16,136 bases of DNA, taken from positions 1 through 16,136 of the forward strand of contig CAYQXO010000062.1 of the NCBI GenBank assembly GCA_964421495.1, given 5' to 3'. A program made the translations under genes and the position numbers. The notes beneath the pieces are model-generated. The model saw only the letters and a program-made list of their open reading frames with translations, was not told the DNA's origin and made no database searches. Each line of letters opens with the position of its first letter. Position 1 is the stretch's first letter. This DNA is from CAJXOW01 sp964421495 (GTDB taxonomy: Bacteria; Bacteroidota; Rhodothermia; Balneolales; Balneolaceae). This document shows positions 6,264 to 13,837 of the stretch, piece after piece.

Positions 6264-7742
6264 TTAATAATCTGAATTCTGTTGCATTTCACCGCCCGAT
6301 TTGTCGATTTCCGACTGTGGAATGGGATAAAGCTGATGGTGATCCTGAAAGTTTTTGCCCATGTCAGTCAGCACTGGTTCTGCGATCCCCCAGCGTTTCA
6401 GGTCATTAAAACGATGGGATTCAAATCCGAGCTCTACCCTGCGCTCGTGTATCAACCATTCCCTTACGGTTTCCTCGTCGGTTTCGCTTTCATCCCGTTC
6501 CGGCAGCTCGTTAATCGAAATCGTTTCTCCATCGGGGTCGGGTGTATTGCGGGCCCGTTCCCGGATTTCATTAATAATCTGAATAGCCGCATTCAAATCG
6601 CCCGTCTCCAACAGCGCCTCGGCCTTCCATAGTCGGACATCCGCCCACCGGATAAAGACCCTGTTACCCGGCGAATCGGCATTGCCTTTATATTCATCGG
6701 AAACAGAACCCAGCAGTTTGTAAGGCACTTGTTCCTCCACGTTCACCGTGTAATCCAGACGGGGATCATCCTCCTCGAACTCATCGATAAAGTTTTGACT
6801 CGGCGCAATAAAACCCCAGCCCGTCAGTGCTCCCAGGCCATTGCCTCTACTTGGTGTCTCGTTAGATTGGTGATCATAGGCAAAGATGACCTCATCCTCC
6901 TGGAACTCGTGTTCTACGCTGAAACTGTGGAAATAGTGGTCATTCAGGGAATAGAATCCGTGGTCTTCGAGGGTCTCGACCCTGCTTATCACCTCACCCC
7001 AATTCTCATTAAAGAGCGCAACTTTGGCCTGCATGGCTATCGCCGCTCCCAGGGAAGCGCGCCACGGCTCATCCTGACTTGAATATTTACTACTGGGTAA
7101 CAGACGGACCGCCTCAGAAAGATCGCTGCGTATTTGTTCCCACACTTCACTCTCCGATACTCTTTTCGATTGTTCAAAAGCGCTGCCGAAATCCTGGAGC
7201 GGTTCGAGAATCAACGGGACACCGCCAAAGTTGTTAACCAGGTCGAAATAATAAAAAGCCCTGAGGAAATAAGCTTCCCCCAATAAGCGATCTCTTTCCG
7301 CCTGGCTTATATTGACTTGGGACATGACCTCGTCGTCGGTCAGATCATTGATAGCTCGATTGGTTCGGGAAATTCCCTCGTAATCATAACTCCAAATCCC
7401 CTGAAAGGCTTGATTCGTCGGAGTGAAGTTGAAACTTCCCACGCGGTCCATCCAGGCCTGGTCACCGTCAGACTGCCATTTTTTGTTCATATCGCCGGAC
7501 GCGATGTCGTGCAGAATGAAGTCATTTCTGAGGACTTTCCCCTCCGCCCAGTTCCACTGGTCGATGATATTCAACGTATAGGACAGCAGTTGGTACGAAG
7601 AGTTTACGCTTGACTCCACCGTCGAAGCTGTTGGATCCTGTTCAATCTGGTCGGGCGTAACGAGGCCGACCGGATCCTCATTCACATCACATCCGACACT
7701 GACAACCAAAAATAAGGCTAAGAACTTTATACTGAATTTCAT
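6264..7742 (-). CDS. RagB/SusD-family nutrient-binding outer-membrane lipoprotein
   Basis: A 492-residue SusD-type lipoprotein, usual length. The signal peptide MKFSIKFLALFLVVSVGC ends at Cys18. The N-terminal TPR-like helices include GEAYFLRAFYYFDLVNNFGG (155-174), the most conserved SusD segment. The C-terminal half contains the family pattern WLIHERRVELGFESHRFNDL (about 429-448) and the closing YPIPQSEID (about 472-480). SusD proteins sit as a lid on the SusC barrel at the cell surface and bind the glycan before import. It follows the susC-type gene by 23 bases, with GAGGAAC (7749-7755 on the opposite strand) as ribosome binding site. The substrate cannot be told from the sequence; the GH130 neighbour suggests a mannose-containing glycan. 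Confidence 0.95.
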   Translation of the reverse strand: MKFSIKFLALFLVVSVGCDVNEDPVGLVTPDQIEQDPTASTVESSVNSSYQLLSYTLNIIDQWNWAEGKVLRNDFILHDIASGDMNKKWQSDGDQAWMDRVGSFNFTPTNQAFQGIWSYDYEGISRTNRAINDLTDDEVMSQVNISQAERDRLLGEAYFLRAFYYFDLVNNFGGVPLILEPLQDFGSAFEQSKRVSESEVWEQIRSDLSEAVRLLPSSKYSSQDEPWRASLGAAIAMQAKVALFNENWGEVISRVETLEDHGFYSLNDHYFHSFSVEHEFQEDEVIFAYDHQSNETPSRGNGLGALTGWGFIAPSQNFIDEFEEDDPRLDYTVNVEEQVPYKLLGSVSDEYKGNADSPGNRVFIRWADVRLWKAEALLETGDLNAAIQIINEIRERARNTPDPDGETISINELPERDESETDEETVREWLIHERRVELGFESHRFNDLKRWGIAEPVLTDMGKNFQDHHQLYPIPQSEIDKSGGEMQQNSDY

Positions 7743-7765
7743 AACGCTGTTCCTCGTCTGTTTTT

Positions 7766-10700
7766 TTAGAATGAGGTATTAATGCCAAACATCACACTGC
7801 GATATTGAGGATAGGTTCCGAAATCCTTCAGATCGGTCAACTCGGGATCCAATCCTGTATAGTCCGTTATGGTAAACACATTTTGCGCTGAAACATAAAT
7901 GCGCACATTACTAACGGAAGTACTCGAAAAACCAAAGGCTGAGTTTAGCGTATAACCTACTTCAAGATTTTTCAGCCTCAGGTAGGAGGCGTCCTCAACA
8001 TAAATGCTGGAAACTCTGCTGCCGCCGTTGTCGGTAAAGCTGACCCTGGGAATCGAGTTGGTAGAACCTTCTCCGTCCCAGCTGTCGAGCATCCGGGTCG
8101 TGTAGTTAAAGGGACGGGTGTCATAATCGACAATTTTTTTGCTGTCGTTATACTGATCTACCCCCTGAACCCCCTGGAGAAATACGGAAAGATCAAAATT
8201 TCGGTACTGGGCGGAAAGATTAAGTCCGTACGTCATATCGGGATGAGGATCACCGATAAATGCTCGATCCTCACTATTTATAACACCATTTCCGTCCAGA
8301 TCCCGGAACTTGATATCGCCCGGCTCGACATCCGGATTGGAAACACCGGACAGGTGATTATCTATCTCCTGCTGATTCTGGTAAATACCCTCCATCACAT
8401 ACCCGTAATAGGCATTGATCGGTTGACCGGGCGCTGTTCGCGTTACGTCTCCTACAATGGTGGGGAGGTTGGGATGCAGTTGCTCCACTTCGTTATTCAG
8501 CGTCGCCAGGTTGGCGTTGATACTGTATTTAAATTCATTGCTGTTATTTTCATATCCCACCGTAAACTCGAGTCCGCTGTTACTCACCTCGCCCGAGTTA
8601 ACGAAGGTCGGCTGTACCTCTCCGACCACTTCCGGCAACGTTATGGGAAGGAGAATATCCGAAGTAAGCGTATTGAAATACTCGGTCGACAGTCTCAACC
8701 GATCTCTGATCAAAATATCCAAACCGATATTGGACTGCGTGGTGGTTTCCCACTTCAGGTTGGGATTCCCGTAACGTACCACTTCATACTGACCCGCCGC
8801 ATTTCGCTGCAACAGCGTAAGATAAGCATAATTCGGAATAGCCTGGTTACCCAATTGCCCCCAGCTTCCCCGCAATTTCAACTGGGTAAGCCAGTCGACA
8901 TCCTGCATGAAACTTTCTTCCGATATCATCCAGCCGGCCGAGAAAGACGGGAAGTATCCCCATTCATTGTTCGCGGCAAAGCGGGAAGAAGCATCCGCTC
9001 TGAAATTGGCGGTAACCATATAACGATTGTCATACTCGTAGGAGGCGGAACCAAAGTAGGAAAACAGGGTCCAACTTGCACCGCTTCCGCCGTTTCCAAG
9101 TCCCACTTCCGTTCCGCCAAAATCGATATAGCGGAAATTATCGGAAGTAAAATCATACTCCTGCCGCGATGCCGATAGATTACTTATATCGTGGGTGATA
9201 AATTCGGTACCGGCAAGGGCCCTGAATTCGTGATTGTCAATATTTTTCCGGTAGTTGATGGTATTGTTCCACGTAAGTGTCAGCGACTCTTCCCGGTTTT
9301 CAGACATATTGTCGGGGCGATTTATCCGGCCCATTCCCTCGTACCGGGCCGGACCACTTCCGTCATCGTCTCCGAAGTTTTCGTTAAATACCTTGCGATG
9401 GTAGAATTCAAGGTCCACTCCCAGGTTGGTTCTGAACTTCAGGTTTTTATCCTCCAGCAGTCCATACTCCCCGAATATATTGCCGAAAGCTCGATACTGG
9501 GTAATTATGTCATCCGAGAAATAGGAAAGCGCCACCGGGTTTTGAGTCCACTCGTACTTATTGGACTCAAAATCATTCGGCCCGTTATAAAACGGGAGAT
9601 CGGTAAACGGGTCATCTTCCGAATAATACGGGTTGCTCGGATCCTTTTTAACGGACAGCACCGGTGGCCTGAGCATGGCGTGTCTCACTATTCCCGGAGA
9701 TTCTCCTCTCGAGTTTAGGTTGTCCTCCTGCGAGTAGTAGAGCTGCATATTCGTTCCGACCTTAAAACGGTCGGTAATGTCGGTATGCACATTGGATCGA
9801 AAGCTGATTATGTCGATGGCGTCGTTATCATAGACCACCACCCCATCCTCGGTATAAAACCTGGATGACAGAAAGTAGTTTGTTTTGTCATTTCCCCCGC
9901 TGGCCGACAGATAAAAACTGTGCGTTTCGCCCGAGGTAAACGTCTCGTCCAACCAGTTTGTATTAGCGAAATCGGATCGTCCCTTATCCGGAGTATAGGG
10001 GTTGGATCCCGAATAGCCGGCGTTATTCCATGCTTCCTCCAACGTATTCATGTACTGTTGCGTATTCATCATATTCGGGAGATTGGTGACATTGCTGATG
10101 CCGCCGTAGTAATTAACGTTAAATCGGGGCTGATCGGCAGTACCTTTTTTGGTTTCGACTATGATAACACCGCCCGAAGCCCTCGAACCGTAGACAGCCG
10201 ATGCAGAGGCGTCTTTTAAAATGTTCATGGACTTGATATCAGAGGGACTCACAAAACTGATCTCCCTGGTGGGGACACCATCAATCACGAAGAGAGGATT
10301 ATTGTTACCAATGGTTCCCTCACCCCGTATGCGGATCTGAATATCGTCGCCGGGAGCACCGGTACTCTGGGTGACCTGCACGCCGGCAGCCTGCCCCTGC
10401 AGCGCTTCCTCCACCCGGGATACCCTTCGCTTTTCGAAATCATCCATCTGGACCAGGGAAACCGCACTGGTAATTTCGGCCTGGTTGATACCTTCCGAAT
10501 AGCCGGTTACCAATACTTCTTCCCCCTCAACCGCTTTAGATTCCAGCCTGACATTGATTTCCGTCCGTCTCTCAATGGGAACCACCTGTTTTTGATAGCC
10601 CAAAAACGAAAACTCCAGGGTATCCTGTAAATTTACAGAAATGGAATAACGTCCCTCGACATTGGTAGATGTTCCGCGAGTCGTTCCCTTGACCACTACA

Positions 10701-10840
10701 TTGACTCCCGGTAACGGGGATTCATCCTCGCTATCCACTACCTGACCCCTCACTGTTTCCTGCTGAGCCATGGCTCCCGCCGGTGCCAGAATAATTATAG
10801 AAATGACCACCGAACACACCAAAATGCACAATCGTCTCAT
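7766..10840 (-). CDS. SusC/RagA-family TonB-linked outer-membrane transporter
   Basis: A 1024-residue TonB-dependent transporter. The signal peptide spans about residues 1-25, ending AGAMAQ. A carboxypeptidase-regulatory-like domain follows (about 28-100, starting ETVRGQVVDSEDESPLPGV). The TonB-box region is near EEVLVTGYSE (107-116). The plug domain has the SusC marks VEEALQGQAAGVQV (143-156), IRIRGEGTIGNNNPLFVIDGVP (169-190) and DIKSMNILKDASASAVYGSRASGGVIIVETKKG (201-233 region). The remainder is a 22-strand beta barrel ending in a terminal Phe (GINTSF), as required for outer-membrane insertion. Together with the SusD-type lipoprotein it imports glycan oligosaccharides using TonB energy. 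It is the first gene of the locus and has the strongest ribosome binding site in it. Length and order are typical; nothing is broken. Confidence 0.97.
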   Translation of the reverse strand: MRRLCILVCSVVISIIILAPAGAMAQQETVRGQVVDSEDESPLPGVNVVVKGTTRGTSTNVEGRYSISVNLQDTLEFSFLGYQKQVVPIERRTEINVRLESKAVEGEEVLVTGYSEGINQAEITSAVSLVQMDDFEKRRVSRVEEALQGQAAGVQVTQSTGAPGDDIQIRIRGEGTIGNNNPLFVIDGVPTREISFVSPSDIKSMNILKDASASAVYGSRASGGVIIVETKKGTADQPRFNVNYYGGISNVTNLPNMMNTQQYMNTLEEAWNNAGYSGSNPYTPDKGRSDFANTNWLDETFTSGETHSFYLSASGGNDKTNYFLSSRFYTEDGVVVYDNDAIDIISFRSNVHTDITDRFKVGTNMQLYYSQEDNLNSRGESPGIVRHAMLRPPVLSVKKDPSNPYYSEDDPFTDLPFYNGPNDFESNKYEWTQNPVALSYFSDDIITQYRAFGNIFGEYGLLEDKNLKFRTNLGVDLEFYHRKVFNENFGDDDGSGPARYEGMGRINRPDNMSENREESLTLTWNNTINYRKNIDNHEFRALAGTEFITHDISNLSASRQEYDFTSDNFRYIDFGGTEVGLGNGGSGASWTLFSYFGSASYEYDNRYMVTANFRADASSRFAANNEWGYFPSFSAGWMISEESFMQDVDWLTQLKLRGSWGQLGNQAIPNYAYLTLLQRNAAGQYEVVRYGNPNLKWETTTQSNIGLDILIRDRLRLSTEYFNTLTSDILLPITLPEVVGEVQPTFVNSGEVSNSGLEFTVGYENNSNEFKYSINANLATLNNEVEQLHPNLPTIVGDVTRTAPGQPINAYYGYVMEGIYQNQQEIDNHLSGVSNPDVEPGDIKFRDLDGNGVINSEDRAFIGDPHPDMTYGLNLSAQYRNFDLSVFLQGVQGVDQYNDSKKIVDYDTRPFNYTTRMLDSWDGEGSTNSIPRVSFTDNGGSRVSSIYVEDASYLRLKNLEVGYTLNSAFGFSSTSVSNVRIYVSAQNVFTITDYTGLDPELTDLKDFGTYPQYRSVMFGINTSF

Positions 10841-10851
10841 GTTTCCTCCCT
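10841..10851 (-). promoter_or_regulatory. Strong Shine-Dalgarno sequence of the susC-type gene
   Basis: AGGGAGGAAAC directly precedes the ATG on the minus strand. It is much closer to the anti-Shine-Dalgarno complement than anything in front of the transporter, FrnE-type or LpoB genes of this window, which suggests high translation of the outer-membrane barrel and confirms the start chosen. Confidence 0.75.
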
Positions 10852-10989
10852 AGCTGGTTAATGAAAAACGTGTGAACATATGCTACTCTAAAACACTAAC
10901 AGATCGCCTCCTAACTCCCAGTAAACCCCGCTGCAATTTTACGATTTAACTCGTACTCTTGTACCCGCAATATTTTTAAGTCATTTTTC

Positions 10990-11018
10990 AATCTATTCAA
11001 TTTAATCTAAGCAGTCAA
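10990..11018 (-). promoter_or_regulatory. Candidate promoter of the carbohydrate locus
   Basis: Read on the minus strand, TTGACT (11018-11013) and TAGATT (10995-10990) are separated by 17 bases, a fair sigma-70 pair. GTTG plus TAGATTGA also loosely resembles the Bacteroidota type (TTTG / TAnnTTTG). Transcription from here would give a 5' leader of about 140 bases before the susC start. In it the segment GTACTCTTGTAC (10953-10964 on the plus strand) can form a small 4-bp stem. Confidence 0.4.
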
Positions 11019-11375
11019 CGGGAAAAATATTTTTCTATTTATATGTTTTTCGCATGCGGTTATATATGTTTTTGGTTTTTGGACACTAATAGACATCTTT
11101 CATACAGGAAAACACATTTAACTATTTTTGATTGGATTTCCACTGATCCTTTTGATATACCTGTTAAAAAGTTGCGATAAGTGTTTGTTATAATTTGCAG
11201 TCAGCTCAAATGACCGAGAATTTCTCGTAGGCGATTTTCTGTCATTTCTTTTTGCTGACTATGCTGTTTCCATCCGAAAAAATTTACCCGTATCCGGGCA
11301 TCATTCAGTTTGTTTGAAAAACTACTTCAAATCTGAATTAGGCCAGAGTTGTGGACTTAAACCGTTTTTCCCTCA
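11019..11375. other. AT-rich intergenic region between susC and the kinase remnant
   Basis: No gene is supported. Features seen: the sequence TATATGTTTTT occurs at about 11040-11050 and 11063-11073 on both sides of CGCATGCG (11051-11058), a perfect 8-bp palindrome. Farther right is the perfect palindrome CGAGAATTTCTCG (11215-11227) inside the pair AAATGAC (11208-11214) / GTCATTT (11241-11247). The repeats around 11040-11073 lie just upstream of the candidate susC promoter and could be an activator site. Two open frames beginning with TTG (11314 and 11376) have no family features in this part. Confidence 0.45.
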
Positions 11376-11459
11376 TTGCGATTCCTTAATCCTGCAAACG
11401 CTCAGCTCTCACAACCCACTCAGCCAGCACCAACTTTTAATCTCCATAAATTTACTCCC

Positions 11460-11906
11460 ATGGAAGCACCTGTTCCCTCCAACGAATTTGAGCGCGTTAT
11501 AGAACTCTCCGAGCTTGATCTAGACTATAGTAACCTGGAAGAAAACCTCGAGGATCTAACGAATCTGGCAGCTCGAATCACCGGAACCGAGATATCGCTG
11601 ATTAACCTTATCGACAATTATACGCAGTGGGTAGATGTCGAGGTTAAAGTGGAAGAGGCAGAGAATAAAGACGAAAATAACTCGCTGAATATTAAAATAG
11701 AAGATACCGGCGTGGGCATGCCTCCGGAAAAAGTGAACGAGATCATGCAAGGCGGTACCCAGTCAGAAGGTGGAACAAAGAGAGAAAAAGGGTACGGCTT
11801 TGGACTTGCCCTGGTCCACCACCTCGTACAAAAAGCAGAAGGAAAAATGGAAGTCAGATCGAAAGAGGGAGAAGGCACTACATTTGAAATTAAGCTACCG
11901 GTGTGA
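11460..11906 (+). pseudogene. Shrunken sensor histidine kinase: GAF start joined to HATPase end
   Basis: The frame encodes 148 residues from the ATG at 11460. Residues 8-57 (NEFERVIELSELDLDYSNLE... to LINLIDNYTQW) are the opening of a GAF domain of the type that begins many Balneola/Cytophaga-type sensor kinases. From about residue 58 it switches without a break to the end of a HATPase_c domain: LNIKIEDTGVGMP (76-88, G1 box), GYGFGLALVHHLV (111-123, G2/F region) and GEGTTFEIKLP (137-147). The rest of the GAF domain, the HisKA dimerisation helix with the phospho-histidine and the ATPase N box are absent. This points to one large in-frame deletion near 11630. ATP binding and autophosphorylation are not expected. 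A longer reading from the TTG at 11376 adds 28 residues without family likeness. It could still be expressed as a small protein. Confidence 0.75.
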
Positions 11907-11908
11907 TT

Positions 11909-11923
11909 ATCGGCCCTCCCGAT
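11909..11923. terminator. Small hairpin between convergent gene ends
   Basis: ATCGG (11909-11913) and CCGAT (11919-11923) pair around CCCTC, filling the 18-base gap between the kinase remnant stop and the membrane-protein stop. A stem of five pairs without a T-run is weak, so this is only a possible shared terminator. Confidence 0.25.
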
Positions 11924-11924
11924 G

Positions 11925-12200
11925 CTATTCCACATCTAAATCTTTATAATACTTGCGTACTTTCCCGGCCATAATGCCGAACACGCCGAACAGAGTAAAC
12001 TGCAGAAAGTTGAGAAGGATAAACATCATTCCCTCATATCGAAATTCTCTCATCCATATCACGATGGCTGCAGGAATGATGACTGCCAGAGCTGCAACGA
12101 ACAATACATCTCCCATAAACGACCGCCGGTCGGATTGACCAATAAAGTATCCCGCCAGTACAAATGCACCAAGCAATATTACAAGTGGAACTACGCCCAT
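11925..12200 (-). CDS. Small three-helix membrane protein, unknown function
   Basis: A 91-residue hydrophobic protein. Three membrane segments can be read: VVPLVILLGAFVLAGYFIG (3-21), DVLFVAALAVIIPAAIVIWM (31-50) and MMFILLNFLQFTLFGVFGIMAG (58-79). Short charged loops (QSDRRSF, REFRYEG) and a basic-acidic tail (KVRKYYKDLDVE) link them. I do not recognise a family. It starts 25 bases after the stop of the M20 peptidase gene on the same strand and may be its operon partner. The codon pattern and clean ATG start support a real gene. Confidence 0.65.
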   Translation of the reverse strand: MGVVPLVILLGAFVLAGYFIGQSDRRSFMGDVLFVAALAVIIPAAIVIWMREFRYEGMMFILLNFLQFTLFGVFGIMAGKVRKYYKDLDVE

Positions 12201-12225
12201 GATTACCCAAAAATCCGTTCTATTT

Positions 12226-13686
12226 TTATAGTTCAGCCGATCCGTTTTGCATCAACCGGATTTGAAATCTAATCATTTCCAGGTAATTATCGATACTGAT
12301 TCGCTCGTCAATACCGTGGACCCTCGAGCGATCGTCGTGGGTTGCCCGTATGGGACGAAAACGGTAGATATTTGATGTCAGGTCGTGAAAATGCCTCGAA
12401 TCACTGGCCGCTACAAACAGGGACGGGGCGACCAATGCCTGGTCGAAACTTTCCTGAATCGTCTTTTTAAGTAGTTGATAGGGAGCAGTTTTTGTATTCG
12501 ACACCGGAGAGGGCGGTCGGGCTCGATCCATGACCCGGATATTTATTTTATCATTTCGAATGCGTTTGCGAACATAACGCTTTACATCTTCTATCGTATT
12601 ATTGGGATGCAATCTGAAGTTAATGATTACCCGTCCTTCCACCGGCAGCACGTTCTCCTTAAAACCGGCTTCAAAAATCGTTTTCGCGGCCGTGGTTCGT
12701 AGAGCTGCGTTGGTTGCCGCATTGCGGCTCAATTTACGTTTTATAAATCCCCTGAACAGCCACGTATTGTTAAACGCCACTCGCTGAGGATAATTCATAT
12801 AGGGAATCAGCGGTTCAAAGGTCTCGGTAATGAGTCCCTTGTAATGCCCCTCCATCGATTTCCGCTCAATACGGTTCACTGCTCTGCTCAAAGTGCCGAT
12901 AACCGATGTTCGGGGAGGCATGGACGAATGTCCGCCATCCTGCCGATAGGTCAGCTCGATATTGACGGATCCCTTTTCGGCCACCCCGATCAAGGCAAGG
13001 GGAACATCCACATTTTTAATGATGTTTTCTGCAATCGGCGAACCTTCATCCATCAGGTATTCCAACTTCACTCCCTGTTTTTTCAAATACTCAGCAACCA
13101 TTTTTGCCCCGCGTTCACCCCCCACCTCCTCATCATGATGCAAAGCTATATAGAGGGTGCGTTCAGGCTGAAAATCCTGTTTGACCAAGTATTCCGCCGC
13201 CTCGAGCAGCGACATGACCCCGCTCTTGTCGTCTAACGCACCACGCCCCCATACATACCCATCGGCCAACTCCCCGGAGAAAGGGGGATAAGTCCATAGC
13301 GTGTCTTCTTCGGCTTTCACAGGCACCACATCATAGTGCCCCATAAAGAGGGCCGGCTTGAGTTCGGAGCGGGTTCCCTCCCATTTGAACAGCAGACTGT
13401 ATTCCCCGATACGCCGCAGGGTGGCTTTCTCGTTCAAGGCGGGATAGCTTCGTTCAAGGTATTCGATGTATTCCTCATATATCTCATACTGAATGTCTGA
13501 GGTATTCTCGAGTGAAATGGTACGATACTGGATCCCTTTACTTAATCGATTAACGGCCTCTTCTTCCGCTATATCGTAGGCGGGATTCTTTTGAACATCG
13601 GGTTGGCTGACAGGTTTGTTTGAGGAACATCCTGCACACACCAAGCATATGAAACCTAACACATATCCAGCGTAACTTACATCCAT
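12226..13686 (-). CDS. M20-family metallopeptidase lipoprotein, PM20D1-like
   Basis: From the ATG at 13686 this is a 486-residue protein; a TTG 36 bases upstream would extend it by 12 residues but spoils the compact signal peptide, so the ATG is preferred. Residues 1-20 form a lipoprotein signal ending LVCAGC (Cys20). The M20 dinuclear-zinc motifs follow: GHYDVVPV (about 116-123), WGRGALDDKSG (146-156), HHDEEVGGERG (183-193, catalytic and metal Glu), DEGSP (213-217), GHSSMPP in the dimerisation lid, and SDSRHF near the C-terminus. The GHYDVVPV plus WGRGALDDK layout is that of the PM20D1/carboxypeptidase S branch, which splits N-acyl amino acids or peptides. It probably acts in the periplasm or at the outer membrane. 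The exact substrate is unknown. Confidence 0.88.
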   Translation of the reverse strand: MDVSYAGYVLGFICLVCAGCSSNKPVSQPDVQKNPAYDIAEEEAVNRLSKGIQYRTISLENTSDIQYEIYEEYIEYLERSYPALNEKATLRRIGEYSLLFKWEGTRSELKPALFMGHYDVVPVKAEEDTLWTYPPFSGELADGYVWGRGALDDKSGVMSLLEAAEYLVKQDFQPERTLYIALHHDEEVGGERGAKMVAEYLKKQGVKLEYLMDEGSPIAENIIKNVDVPLALIGVAEKGSVNIELTYRQDGGHSSMPPRTSVIGTLSRAVNRIERKSMEGHYKGLITETFEPLIPYMNYPQRVAFNNTWLFRGFIKRKLSRNAATNAALRTTAAKTIFEAGFKENVLPVEGRVIINFRLHPNNTIEDVKRYVRKRIRNDKINIRVMDRARPPSPVSNTKTAPYQLLKKTIQESFDQALVAPSLFVAASDSRHFHDLTSNIYRFRPIRATHDDRSRVHGIDERISIDNYLEMIRFQIRLMQNGSAEL

Positions 13687-13837
13687 GATGAGAGGGTTAG
13701 AGGATCGATCATTCCAGTACAAGATACTTTTTTCAATAAAGGAAACTTATCGGCGAACTCCCAAATACCTCCCAATGCATCATATCCGTCTAATCCTCCT
13801 GAAAACTCCCGGGTTTCATATTTACATCAATCGGGCG
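13687..13837 (-). other. Gap upstream of the M20 peptidase gene
   Basis: The 151-base gap holds a short minus-strand frame of 16 codons (MMHWEVFGSSPISFLY) preceded by a good AGGAGGA sequence near 13794-13800. It may be a leader peptide or chance. No promoter pair or clear terminator is seen. Confidence 0.3.

Noticed and set aside
8243..9178. Long open frame (311 codons) on the plus strand inside the susC-type gene
   Set aside because: It is antisense to a clear TonB-dependent transporter, has no recognisable domain, and its composition is that expected from the opposite reading.
11314..11502. 62-codon frame starting with TTG ahead of the kinase remnant
   Set aside because: It overlaps the remnant in another frame, lacks a ribosome site and has no domain features.
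13687..13722. Longer peptidase reading from a TTG at 13722
   Set aside because: It adds a polar, unconserved stretch (YWNDRSSNPLI) in front of a compact lipoprotein signal; the ATG at 13686 gives a normal 20-residue signal.
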